Below, one piece after another: positions 47,712-58,421 of a DNA stretch of 64,000 bases. The stretch spans positions 1 to 64,000 of the forward strand of contig NW_004452123.1 of NCBI RefSeq assembly GCF_000321225.1, read 5' to 3'. The translations under genes were made by a program, and so were the position numbers. The stretch is from Odobenus rosmarus divergens (lineage: Eukaryota; Chordata; Mammalia; Carnivora; Odobenidae). The notes under the pieces were generated by a model. The model saw nothing but the letters and a program-made list of their open reading frames with translations. It ran no database searches and was not told the origin of the DNA. Every line of letters begins with the position of its first letter. Position 1 is the first letter of the stretch.

Positions 47712-48335
47712 TTTTGGGGGAGCTACTCTATGAAAGCGTATACACAGATTGTGTCTTTCCATAATGTCAGCTTTATTGAATCATAAAGCAAGGTTAACAT
47801 AATGGTAAAAGCAGTTTCAGAATTCCAAACTCAATGACATTTCACTGTGCATTTAACTTGGCTTCATAGACAACACACGAAATATAAAAGTCACATAACA
47901 AACAAGATAAAAAATAGGGTAAGTTAATGAACCCAATGCAAAGTCAGTCTACAAGCACACAGCTGAGATGAAGTCTCGGCCGGTGTGGGTCCACTCAGTG
48001 CTTCCTGCTTAGTATGTTCAAGCAGGGGAGGATCTCTATTATGTTCAAAGATCAATTGGGCAGTACCTTCGGTGGCAGTTGCCTTTCTGATGCGGTCAGA
48101 TGTGGAAGGGTCAGTGTCTGGAGAATATGACAGTTTGCTGCGAAAATCTTTCCTTTTTAAAGGAGTTTGATCAGTCTAGCCCTTCCAGACTTCGGATTCT
48201 ACCGATCATCAGTTCTCGGCTCATCCAGGCTTTCTTGGCTTTGCTGGTCATCACTTCTGGGTGCCAACAGGCTGTGAAGAGTTTTAGTGATATTTATTCT
48301 CAGCTCATCACCCTTGTCTGCTTTCCTCATTCATG
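47712..48335 (-). pseudogene. possible unidentified antisense retrocopy in the ZBED3 intron
   Basis: On the minus strand two open stretches follow one another. One runs 48330 to 48199: 43 codons from ATG, charged and Gln/Ser-rich, ending DEPRTDDR. The other runs 48175 to 47924: 83 codons without an ATG, containing KRKDFRSKLSYSPDTDPSTS. The second is in a different frame, so a frameshift is implied. An AT-rich stretch and AATAAA (47777-47772) follow, and A6 lies at 47715-47710 next to a SINE. This looks like the 3' part of an mRNA copy. I do not recognise the parent, and introns or flanking duplications could not be tested. Chance open frames are a real alternative. Confidence 0.3.
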
Positions 48336-48442
48336 ACATCACTGCTTGACATGAGTGACTCCATCTTGCTCTCCACATTATGTGTAGATCCTGCCATATA
48401 CATAGTCTACCTAAATGTATCCACAAATGTGCATGCTTTCTT

Positions 48443-48634
48443 TTTTTTTTAAGATTTTATTTATTTATTTGACAGAGACACAACAAGAGAGGGAACACAA
48501 GCAGGGGGAATGGGAGAGGGAGAAGCAGGCTTCCCGCCGAGCAGGGAGCCCCATGTGGGGCTCGATCCCAGGACCCTGGGACCATAACCTGAGCCGAAGG
48601 CAGATGCTTAACGACTGAGCCACCCAGGCGCCCC
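48443..48634 (-). mobile_element. Can-SINE, probably recent
   Basis: Antisense copy with near-consensus ends. Perfect 18-bp flanks AAATGTGCATGCTTTCTT at 48425-48442 and 48635-48652. Confidence 0.95.
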
Positions 48635-48749
48635 AAATGTGCATGCTTTCTTAGGACCTTTTTACTATTCCTTTTGTGTTTGCCTCTTCCCTTTCTCTTT
48701 TCACACCAGCTGCCACTCCTCAACCGACAGTGTATCTTCCTTATTTTTC

Positions 48750-48750
<1 letters not shown>

Positions 48751-48782
<32 letters not shown>
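48751..48782. repeat. (TA)n microsatellite
   Basis: About 15 AT units in a row. Confidence 0.95.
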
Positions 48783-48784
<2 letters not shown>

Positions 48785-48785
<1 letters not shown>

Positions 48786-49465
48786 CTTTATATATCCTAC
48801 ACAGATCAGTGTATTATTTAAGAATAATGACATCATATTATACATATTTTTCTGCATTTGGCTTTTCTCCCTGAAGAGTTCCTTCAGAAATCCCTTTAGG
48901 TCTTCTAGCAGAGCTCCAATCCGTGCTTTTTAATGGCTGCACAATATTCCCAGGTGTGAACACACATCATTTACCCAGCCATTCTCCAGCTGACAGGCAT
49001 TCCCGTGTTCCCTGTTTTTTGCCATTCCAGATAATACTGTAATAAACATCCTAATACATATTACTTTATGTATTAGTACTTTTAGTTCTACAGAATAGAT
49101 TCCCAAGAAGGGGATCCCCGATTATATCTATTTTTAATTAACAGAAATTGCCAGACTGCTGTCCTAAAAGCCTCCACATCTCCACTAGTAATGCATGAAC
49201 ATACCCTTTCCTTTGCTTCCCTTCTAGCTTTGGCTGACAGACCTCTTCATTTTTGTTAGTGTGATGGATCTAAAATGAGACCTTACTGTTACTTTAACAG
49301 CACTTCCCTGAATATAAGTGATGTGAATCTTTTCACAAATTTCTTGGCCATCTGATTTTGTTCTTAGGTCATTTGCCTACTCGTATTTCTTGCCCATTTT
49401 TTTTTATTGGGTTGTTCGTCTTTTTCTTGTCAGTTTGTAAGAGCTCTTTGTGTATTAGGGTTGTG
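48785..49465 (-). mobile_element. old L1 fragment
   Basis: Antisense L1 phrases: TAATGGCTGCACAATATTCC, ACACATCATTTACCCAGCCA, TTGCCAGACTGCTGTCCTAA, TTGTAAGAGCTCTTTGTGTA. Confidence 0.75.
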
Positions 49466-52269
49466 GCTGAAGTTGCTGAGGCCTCTCTCCCAAGCCAAGA
49501 TAGCTGACTAGGAGGCTTCTCTTCCTCTGTACTGTAGGGATAGTTGAAACAAGCCCAGGGGCTGTTTGGCAGAACTAGGAAGGCTATGATGACCTATGGC
49601 CACAGACTGCTGGTCACTTGTTTAGATACTTAGTCTGAACAGAAGACTGTATTGAGCCAGGATGCAGCTGTGTGCGGAGGACTGAGAAGGTGAGGCAGTT
49701 CAGTCCTGTGCTGCCTTCCACCGGTTAAGACCTCCGAGAGTGAAGGCCTGCCAAGACAGAGGATGTCCCTCTGCCGCCCTTGGAGGGGCAGCGCTGTGCT
49801 GGCCGACATTTACGGTGCTGCATGTCCCTGGCTCAGATGAGGCAGTCCACTAAATTTAAAGGGTTAAGACATCAAAATCAGTGCTTCTCACTCGTTTCCA
49901 CCCTTGCTCTTACGACAGATGGCATTCATGTATGTGGCACTCCTCTGGGCATCCCAGATTTTGAAGAAACCCAGAGACATCTTGCAGGGAGGTAAAGCAT
50001 GACAGTAATTGGTCACCCTGGCACTTTTAGGGGCACATCAGTAATGATCACTCTCAGACTCTGCCACAGGTAAGACAGTCTGCAGCTTATATACAGTTTT
50101 CAACCCCCAGCTCAAGAAAGCATTATCAGAATGCAAAGCAATAGTCTTGATATTATAGAAAACCTTTAAATCTCTTTCAATTTATAAAAATACAAGAATT
50201 CATAATCCTATTCTCTCCCCTTTGTGTCTATCTAGTAATAAAAAAAGGAACTCTGTAAAGAGAGGATTCTAATGTAGAAGAAATGAAATTCTAAAAAAAA
50301 AAAAAATAGAAAAAATTTTAGGTAAATTTAGGTTACCAAAAACAGTTTCTAATACTAAAATCTGGTCTGTTTACTAACCATAATGTTACATAACCATAAT
50401 GTTTACTAAGCATAAAAAAAAATTATCCTGGAAAATGGTCTGTAACTCCCCTCCTCATCCTATTGCTCCCCCTTTGGGGACCTTGGGGATTTAGTAAATC
50501 TCTTGCAGGAAATCTAGCATTTCAATTTCCAAAGACTCTTTATACTAACTGGCTTTCATGAGAAACTATATTCAAATCAATGCCTGTTGTATCACAAGAT
50601 ATGTAAATAGCTAATTCTTTTGTTAGAAGAGGACTGGCACTTGTCTTTTTTTGATGATTCTGGTAAGTTTGTGACCTTTTTTTTTAAAATATGAGTGCTG
50701 TGTTAAACATCATGCCTGATCCTGACTAGACCAGCTTGGTGGGGGGAAAAACGAGATTTAGAAAACTGTAATGTATCTGTAACAAGACTCTTAGCAACTG
50801 AAATAAAAGCTTACACTAAACACTACTACTATTATAGCAACTTATTTTTCCTGTTCCCAACCGTGTCTTCCGTCATTCCCAGTTACGTTAAAAAAAAAAA
50901 AAAAAAAAAAAGATTCTGGAACTTTATCATCTCCACAGCTGTTGGTTCAAAACCTGACAGTACGAGTGGACACTGGCTATCTCACTATGTATCTTGGCCT
51001 TGATTCCCCCCTGAAATAAATTCTCAGAAGACCTCCAAGTCTGCCACGTGTTCTCTTAGTATTTTTAAATTTTCAAAACAAATTTGTTTAGAATTACACA
51101 TTTGGTCCTTTGTGAAGTTACTTCCTGAAGAATAAACTTCACCTTTTCTATCCCTCTTATTTCTGTGATAAACTGTTTTAATGGGAAAGACTTTGCAATG
51201 ATAGTCACTGGGTTGTGTGTGGATCCTTTCAACCACAGATATTTGCTGGACAGAGAAGAAGCTATTACTTTTCTTTATTTCCTTCCTTAATTAAAAGCAT
51301 TGACAAAGCTTTTTATCTTTTAAATATATAGAGGGGATGAGCAATACAGAAAACTTCTTTTTGTTTTATAACTGGAGCAACTATGACAGGGTGAGAAAAA
51401 AAAAGAACACTAGAATAACATGGTGCTAGCCAGTATTCTAGTATCTGTTTAGGGGGCTGTTTACTGAATTTCTTTTACTCACTGCCTGTCCTCTGAATTT
51501 ACTCCTAGCACTGCTGATGGTTCTTTAGAACTCAGGATTCATGCTACAGTGTTGCTACCTGAGAACTGACATTGGCTGGAAACTCTGAGGCAATGACAGG
51601 GACCCCCAAGGCCCACAGGACATGGCCTACCAACTAATTTAAAGGTAAAAATTTAGAAAACTGCTTTGTATATTCGTTTTCCTAAGTATATATATTTTTA
51701 AAACATTTTAGTGGTTTTTAGTACTGCCATTTTCCTCATAAGCCCATTGTTTTTAAAGTCACAAAACAGAGACTTGTATTTTGAAAAAATATTTCCTCAC
51801 TGAAAGGTCTTTAAAAAGGCTGTTCACCACGGGCACTTACACCCCTCAAGTTTAAGAAACAAATTGTTCGTTCCCAAGGCTTTCCTTCTGGCTCGTTTCA
51901 ACCGTTTGTTCCCTAACACTGAGAGCAGCAAACAAAAGGAAGCTCTTACTCTGAGAAGAGTAACCTTTTTAAAAGAGAGCGAAGGAGACTAGTTAAAACT
52001 CACACATACAGCACTTATTTAGCTGGTGCTTCCCATTTCTTTAGTATCAGTACCTGTGAGCTGGGGACCCGTCTGATCTTGAAGAGCGTTCCTAGTTAAG
52101 GGCAGAAGGGCTGGAGAGGGCTAACATTTCCTGAGAACTAAACCGTTAATAATATGAAAAAGAAACCCAGGTACCCCCAAATGAACCGTCGGATTTTTAT
52201 GTGTAACAAAGAGGCGGCCGCCTCTGGCCACCGAAGTTGTGCGTGTGCGTGTCTAGTCGAGCGGCTGTC
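49466..52269. other. intronic sequence, no gene seen
   Basis: SINE-free. A-runs at about 50294-50306 and 50889-50911 (about 23 A). It is the likeliest place for an intron-encoded small RNA by human synteny, but I could not define hairpins with H and ACA boxes by eye. Confidence 0.45.
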
Positions 52270-52307
52270 CTTACCTTCTCCCTCGGAACGCAGGCGCGGC
52301 GGAGAGA
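52270..52307 (+). other. splice acceptor and 5' leader before the ZBED3 ATG
   Basis: A pyrimidine-rich stretch (TGTCCTTACCTTCTCCCTC) ends in CGGAACGCAG, with AG at 52292-52293. The exon would start at 52294, leaving 14 nt before the start codon. This fits a gene with a non-coding first exon and an intronless reading frame. The splice is inferred from sequence only. Confidence 0.6.
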
Positions 52308-53117
52308 ATGCGGAGTGACGAGCTGACGGCGCCCATGGACGACACCGGCGGGCCGGACGACGCGGCGGCGCTTGGCGGCCCGTGCCCCGGCCTGGCCCCG
52401 GCCCCTCCCGGCCGCCTGGGGGCGCCATACTGCGAGGCCTGGGGCTACTTTCATCTGGCCCCCGCGCGCCCGGGCCACGCCGCGGGCCAGTGGGCCACCT
52501 GCCGGCTGTGCGGGGAGCAGGTGAGCCGCGGCCCGGGCTTCCAAGCGGGCACCCCGGCGCTGTGGAGGCACCTCAAGAGCGCGCACCGGCGGGAGCTGGA
52601 GAAGAGCTCCGCCTGCCGCTCGCCGCCCGCCCCCCCCTGCCCGCCGCAGCCGCCGCAGAGAAGAAAACAGCCTCCGGCTCTTCTTGCCGCCCTTCTCAGT
52701 TGCTCCCATCTGTGCGCCCGCGCCCCTCCCCCGCCGCAGCCGCCGCAGCCGCCGCCCGGGCCCGCCGTGGCCAACGTGGCCGCCGAGGGCGACTGGGCGC
52801 GCCTGCTGGAGCAGATGGGCGCGCTGGCCGTGCGCTGCAGCCTGCGTGAGCGCGAGCTGGCGCGGCGCGAGGCGGCGGTGGAGCAGGGCGAGCGCGCCCT
52901 GGAGCGGAGGCGCAGGGCCCTGCAGGAGGAGGAACGCGCGGCGGCCCAGGCGCGGCGAGAGCTGCAGGCCGAGAGGGAGGCGCTGCAGGCGCGGCTGCGG
53001 GAAGTGAGCCGCCGCGAAGGTGCCTTAGCCGCCGCCTCTGCCCCGCTGCAGACTCCGCTCAAAAAAGAGCCCGAGGGGGAGAGGGACGGCTTCATAATCA
53101 CCAAGGTCTTCTTGTAG
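52308..53117 (+). CDS. ZBED3: ZBED3, BED-type zinc finger protein 3
   Basis: A 269-codon frame in a single GC-rich exon. The product matches my memory of human ZBED3, an Axin-binding protein that promotes Wnt/beta-catenin signalling. Residues 41-52 (YCEAWGYFHLAP) and 62-95 form a BED-type finger, with ligands C65-x2-C68 and H88-x4-H93 and the core WRHLKSAH. Residues about 104-152 are Pro/Gln-rich. Residues about 161-240 are an Arg/Glu-rich coiled coil containing GDWARLLEQMGALAVR. The C-terminus is ITKVFL, close to the human tail. The ATG at 52308 is chosen because it follows the acceptor and its first residues (MRSDEL) resemble the human start. The human protein is about 234 residues. The extra length here is mostly residues 118-141, which lie between two copies of PPQPPQ. 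No frameshift or early stop is visible. Naming is confident; function comes from family knowledge. Confidence 0.95.
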   Translation: MRSDELTAPMDDTGGPDDAAALGGPCPGLAPAPPGRLGAPYCEAWGYFHLAPARPGHAAGQWATCRLCGEQVSRGPGFQAGTPALWRHLKSAHRRELEKSSACRSPPAPPCPPQPPQRRKQPPALLAALLSCSHLCARAPPPPQPPQPPPGPAVANVAAEGDWARLLEQMGALAVRCSLRERELARREAAVEQGERALERRRRALQEEERAAAQARRELQAEREALQARLREVSRREGALAAASAPLQTPLKKEPEGERDGFIITKVFL

Positions 53118-54500
53118 GCTGTGGCCGCTTTGCGACCCCAGTCCCTCCCATGCCAGCGCTACTCCAGGTGTGGTCCGCGGACCGGCCTCACCTGGGAACT
53201 GAATCTCAGGCCCGCCCGCATCTCCAAATGGGGGCCCTTGAGAAGCGCTTCGGAGCAAAGCAGAACCAAAAATCACTAACGCTCCGTGGCCCGCCGCCCC
53301 CCCCCCCGCCCCAGGGTGCCTGGGAGCACAAGCTCCGGTGGCCTCCTTTGCTGTTGGCCTTTAGGAGCTGGTTTTCTTCCAACCGCCTTTGGATGACAGC
53401 TCGAGCAACTTGGTGAGACTAGGTCACCCGAGTCTCGTACCCGGTGACTTTGAAAGGACAGAAACTTCCTTGTATACCAAAGACTATCATACTACGTTCC
53501 TGTACACCAGCCAGGGCAACCCAGGGTGGAGGGGGCTTGGAAATGAGGATAAAGCGTTTTATCCAAGAAGAGTTTTACTCCTTTCCCAATGAATACATCT
53601 TTGGTAATTGGTTTGCCCAGCACGAAGTTCTGAAAAGGGGGCCACGTAGCTTCCACAACGGCTCTTTACCCTGTCCTCTCTAGTGCCTCATTGGCGCAGT
53701 CTGGGCGAACCCCTGTGTACTCCCCTCCCAGCTTGCAGACCGTACCAAGTGCACCCTGTCTCACCCCAGCTGTTTTCTTTCCGTTTCATGCCCAGTGTCA
53801 GCTGTAGAGAGTTTCCCCACTTTCCACCTCACACTCCCTTACTAGCAAAACATAACCTCCTCCCTCGTTAGGAAGGGAACTTTGGTTTCCCACATCTCCA
53901 CAATCCTCGCTTCTGGGCCACAGTAGAAGGACGGCATCCCTCCCATCTGAGGCCACCTCTGCCTCTTTTTCTGTTCCCATCCATTCCTCTTCCACCGTTA
54001 CTGGACCTTTGCTCCATTATTGTTTCTCCTTTCTTCTGACTTATTCCCTCCCTTCCCCAGACTACTCTTCCTCAGCAACACCCAGTCTGCCCTTGTACTA
54101 AAAAGACTTGCCCAGCCTGGCTGCCCCCACTGCACACTATCCAAGGGGGGCCGTTATCCCTGTTGCCTGTACTTCCTCCCATACGTGAATTCTTCACTAG
54201 TGGTCAGCTTCCCATCCTACCCTGGACCCCTAAGAGCTGAATATGATGATTTTCAGCCTTCATCTTGCTAGTAGAATGAACACCCACATACACCCTCCAC
54301 CTAGACTGAGCAATTGTTAATATTCTGCCTTATTTACTTTTTTGGCCCTCTGCCCCAAACATGCATCGCATTTCATCCAGAAGTATTTCACCATATATAT
54401 CTCCTAATAGCCTCTAAAATAGTCCTTAATCAAAATTCCCCAATTGTCTCAGAAATGTCTTTTCTAAAACAAACCAGGGTCCAAAGTTCACTCATTACTT

Positions 54501-54692
54501 TTTTTTTTTAAGATTTTATTTATTTATTTGACAGAGAGAGAATGACAGAAAGCACGAGAGGGAAGAGGGTCAGAGGGAGAAGCAGACTCCCCGCTGAGCA
54601 GGAAGCCCGATGTGGGACTCGATCCCGGGACTCCAGGATCATGACCTGAGGCAAAGGCAGTCACTTAACCAACTGAGCCACCCAGGCGCCCG
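54501..54692 (-). mobile_element. Can-SINE in the ZBED3 3'UTR
   Basis: Antisense copy. ATTACTTTTT is found on both sides (about 54495-54504 and 54693-54703). Confidence 0.92.
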
Positions 54693-55014
54693 ATTACTTT
54701 TTGATTATAACTTTGTCTCTTTTAGTCTGGAACAGCTCCCTTGTTATTTTTTTTCCATGACATTTTTGAGAGTCCCAGCCATCTGTCTTATAGAATGTCC
54801 TTTATTCTGGGTTTGTCTGATTGTTTGCTTAAGCCAGTTTATGCACTCATTCTTGGCTCATCTACCTCTGTGCCGGTGACTCCTGGCTAACTCCAGCCTC
54901 GAGTGTTCTTCCCAGTTCAGTCCTTCACGTCCAACCCCCCGCTGCATGTCTCCCCCTCTGCTTGTATATCCTGCCACTGCTGAGGAAAGGGCAAATCCCA
55001 CATTCCCACCCCTT

Positions 55015-55510
55015 ACCCAAGAACTAACATTTACTGGGCTCTTAAAATGTACAGGTACATACTGCACACTGCATGCATTACGTCACTTTATTCTCATAGC
55101 AGCTCCCTGAGGAGGTATTAATACTATGCCCATTTACAACTAAGGAAACTGAGATACAGAGGCGTTATGTAGCTTCTACAAGATCACAGCTGGTAAGTAG
55201 TGTTGAGATCCAAATCCAGTCTCTACCTCCAGATGCGCTGTTCCTAGCTGCTGTACTGTCTCCCTTGCTAGTCAGTGAGCTGATACCAAGTTTCCTCCCT
55301 CTCATTCCAGGTAATATGTCGGTGACATTAACATGCACTGAGCATTCGCCATGTGCCAGAGCTGTGCTGAGCTTACAAGAATAACTGCCTACCATGCAGC
55401 AACCCCATGACATATGCCCATTTTGCAGAGGAAGAGACAGGCTCAGGGAGCTAAGTAATGTTGAGGCAGAGTGGGATTTGAACTCATGTCACTGAATCCT
55501 AGGTTCCTAT
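55015..55510. repeat. two MIR/L2-like fragments in the 3'UTR region
   Basis: First: TAACATTTACTGGGCTCTTA ... ATTTACAACTAAGGAAACTG. Second: CATGTGCCAGAGCTGTGCTG ... CATTTTGCAGAGGAAGAGAC. Confidence 0.65.
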
Positions 55511-55879
55511 TTCCACAAAGTGCCACACCTGTCTTCCTTCTCATGCCACCTGTCAACCTCAGGCCTCATTTATCATTCATCTAGGGTTCCTCTTCCCATC
55601 CTTGTCTTCCTCAACTGTCCCCTTCCTAACACTCAACTTGACCAAAGGAACTGTTCTAAGCCAACACTGATTATATCACAGTTCCTGCTCAAAGGCCCCC
55701 CAAGATCACCCATCATCAATAAGCTTCGATTTTGTAGCCTGACATCCAAGTGCCCCCACCCTGCTGCCAGTCCTACCTGCCCCTCCCCTACCTATGCTAT
55801 ACGCTCCAGCCCCGCTGGACTCCTTGTTCCTCCCGACATGTCCTCATCTTGGCTCCTCCATGCCTGTTTGCCCTCCCTC

Positions 55880-56180
55880 CACTTAAAAGGCCCCTTCAAT
55901 CTCTGAGTATGAAGAATTCCACCCATTTTCAAAGACCAAGCTCAAATTCAACTGCTTGCATGAAGTTTTCCTTCATTTCTCCTTATTTAGAGATGATTTT
56001 TTACTTCTCTGGACTCCTTAGCATTTTATAATCTCGTAACACTTCGAACAGGCCCTCTGGCATATGGCTCTATGGGTTCTTGCCTTCCCTCTCCTGCCAG
56101 ACCCGAGCCCTTGGGTTATCCTCCTATTCCCACAGTGCTTTGTATATAACAGCTGCCCAATAAATAAATTTGAAGCATTG
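55880..56180 (+). repeat. L2 3' end
   Basis: Low-GC L2 pattern ending AGCTGCCCAATAAATAAATT. The AATAAA inside it is part of the repeat. Confidence 0.5.
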
Positions 56181-56914
56181 AACTCAGTGTTTTGAAGGTT
56201 TTACAAGTTAGTTTTCCCACAGTTACTAATATAATTATTCATTTATCTTTAATTCTGAATAGAATTCATAGCAGAAAAAAATAGTCTAGAAGGAAATAGC
56301 AGTAATAATTTAAGCTGTTTAGTCAATAAAGATTTAGTAAGTATGCATTATTGCGCTGTTTGGTTTGAATCCAAATTAGTGTATCACTACTAGTATGTCA
56401 TTATCAGGAATGTTTTTCTTAAAATGTTTTTCATTACACAAGTAACACAAATGCAATGCCCCAATCTAGGAAGAAATCAGAACATCCCCCAAATTCCTGT
56501 CACCAATAAAACTTCTACAAACATTTTAATGTATTTTATTCTTTTGTCTTTCACAATCTTCACATTATCCTAAAAATAGTATGTTATTTCTGTAAGTACT
56601 GAAATATAACTTCTTCATGTGGATGTGTAACTTGGGCTATAAGAGGAATTTGAACTTTTTAGAAGAAATCTTCTGCAAATGTTACTCTTCTATTTCACCA
56701 ACTGTTAGAACTATTAATATCAGCAAAGACTGACTTTTAGAATCGCAATTGCTTCCTCAAGAAAGGTAAATACTGGGAGCACCAACAGCCTGTTCAGGGG
56801 CCTGACTAGTAACTTAGTGCTGGCTGTGGGAGTTAAGCAAAGAGATTTTACTTTCTGCTTTATATACTTCTGTACTGTTGTACTTTTTTATACCAAGCAT
56901 GAATTACTTTTATA

Positions 56915-56945
56915 ATCAAAAATAAAATTTACATTTCTCAAATGA
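56915..56945 (+). terminator. candidate ZBED3 polyadenylation signal
   Basis: AATAAA at 56921-56926 in AT-rich unique sequence. Whether it is used is unknown. Confidence 0.35.
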
Positions 56946-58421
56946 GAACTGACCATGAGCATTCCACTTTCTTAGGTAAAATAAACAAAACCCAACACAA
57001 GGACTAATGTAATCCCCACTTTTAGAAAAGCCTAGAGAGAAATGCAGCCCTTGTCCAGTCTAACACTATCTTGACAGAAGAGAAAAATGAGCCCCAGAGT
57101 GGCTTGCCCACTATTAGGAGATAGTGGCTATGGTGGTTCACCTGACTCCAACCTCAACAGATATTGTGCCTCTTTGGCCTTAAGGACTTCTGCTGGCTCA
57201 TCTGTCAAAGCCCAGGGGCTGTCAGGACCAATAAGCCAAGCTGGCCTCCAGAGGACGTAGAGACGGGTTATGGGGACTGCACTGGTTTCTCTGCCTGTGA
57301 CCCAGTCGACTCACAGAGAGCTGTCATTGCTGATGGGTGACAGTGACACACCTCGCCTAGATCAGCAGGGCTTCTCTGACTTCTGTGACTGGCTTACTAA
57401 TAGCACCACCCACGTGCTGCCTTTGAGAGCAAGCACACAGTGGGAGGTGGATGGCTGGAATAGGGATGCAGAATGCCCTGAACCCAACTCCCAAACTCCT
57501 GCCATGATGTAAAGTGATCAGTCACTTCTTTAAGTTTAAATTTGGCAGAGAGGAGGGGGAAGCAAAGCAGGGCATTGACAACCAAAGTTGAAACGGCCAG
57601 AGCCCTTTATACACCTAAGTTGTCATCCATGGAGCTGGAGAGGGGAGAACTGGTTTGGGCTGACTTTCTATTTTAAATAGCTGTCCATGTCTTTAACATC
57701 TTAGAAGGGATTCATAAAGACTGGGCTTTTGTTCTGCTGCCACTCAATAGGGAATTCTATTTCTAAAGGTTTGAACTTCTTACCTTTCCACAACCTAAAT
57801 CTGCTTGTCTGCAAAATGGATGAGGTGATCATTAAGGTCCTCTTTGGCTCCAACATGGTATGATTACATGAAATACAGTTTAACATCAACTGACCTTTGA
57901 GTCAAGGAGTTGTTTGGTTTAATTGGATTTTCTTGGTCACTGCAAATTTAGAAGTAAATGTTGACAGTGACATGCTTATTCTCAAAAATACCAGGAGAAT
58001 ATCAAAGTTCTTCCATAGTAGTGAAGTGCTAACTCTTATCATTCACTCCCTAGAACTGAAGATGTGTGCAGCAGTTATGAGTATGCTCTCTTGTACCCAC
58101 TCTTTTGTCCTCATGACACCCTGCAGGCAGGGCAAGTATAATTTTCCATATTTTACAAATGAGGCCATACACTTGAACAAGGTGAAGTGACCTGCTGAAA
58201 GACAACAGCAGATTGGAGGCTGGAACTCAATCCATGGATCCCAGTCATACCTGGGGCCAAAAAGTTGCACTTCCTCCCAGGCCTCCCTTCCTGTCCACCT
58301 CTTCACCAGTGCTATCCTGGCTGGAGTGCCTACTGACACTTGGGCTGATGTTGGCTGCTCTCCACCACAAGCTCTGGTGTTGGGTTAGGTAAGCCAGACC
58401 TTAAGGAAGTGACGTTGGCCA
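56946..58421. other. intergenic, no gene seen
   Basis: L2/MIR-like piece at about 58100-58240 (CATATTTTACAAATGAGGCC). Nothing else assigned. Confidence 0.5.

Larger units (their letters stand above)
44008..52293 (+). other. presumed ZBED3 intron
   Basis: Spans the CpG-island donor to the coding-exon acceptor. It contains two Can-SINEs, a (TA)n tract, an antisense L1 fragment, a duplicated 90-bp block and a possible antisense retrocopy. In human the H/ACA RNA SNORA47 lies inside ZBED3, but I could not identify it here by eye. Confidence 0.4.
52190..53330. promoter_or_regulatory. CpG island covering the ZBED3 coding exon
   Basis: Very GC-rich, CpG-dense block that begins just before the acceptor and ends about 200 bp past the stop. 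It coincides with the coding sequence, so it may be only coding composition. It could also host an internal or antisense start, because a strong minus-strand splice donor (AAG|GTAAGG) lies at 52275/52274. Confidence 0.6.
53118..56945 (+). other. probable ZBED3 3' untranslated region
   Basis: Continuous with the stop codon, with no splice structure needed. The end is uncertain. AATAAA at 56921-56926 follows AT-rich unique sequence and is my preferred signal. AATAAA near 56159 sits in the tail of an L2 fragment and is less convincing. The region holds MIR/L2 fragments and one Can-SINE (54501-54692). As I recall, human ZBED3 also has a 3'UTR of several kilobases. Confidence 0.4.

Noticed and set aside
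52197..53104. Antisense frames of 170 and 217 codons and alternative + frames across the ZBED3 exon
   Set aside because: They are shadows of a very GC-rich coding exon with few stop codons. Their compositions are Arg/Ala/Gly/Ser-biased and no domain is recognisable.
56157..56165. AATAAATAAA as the ZBED3 polyadenylation signal
   Set aside because: It lies in the conserved tail of an L2 fragment, so the signal at 56921 is preferred, though neither is proven.
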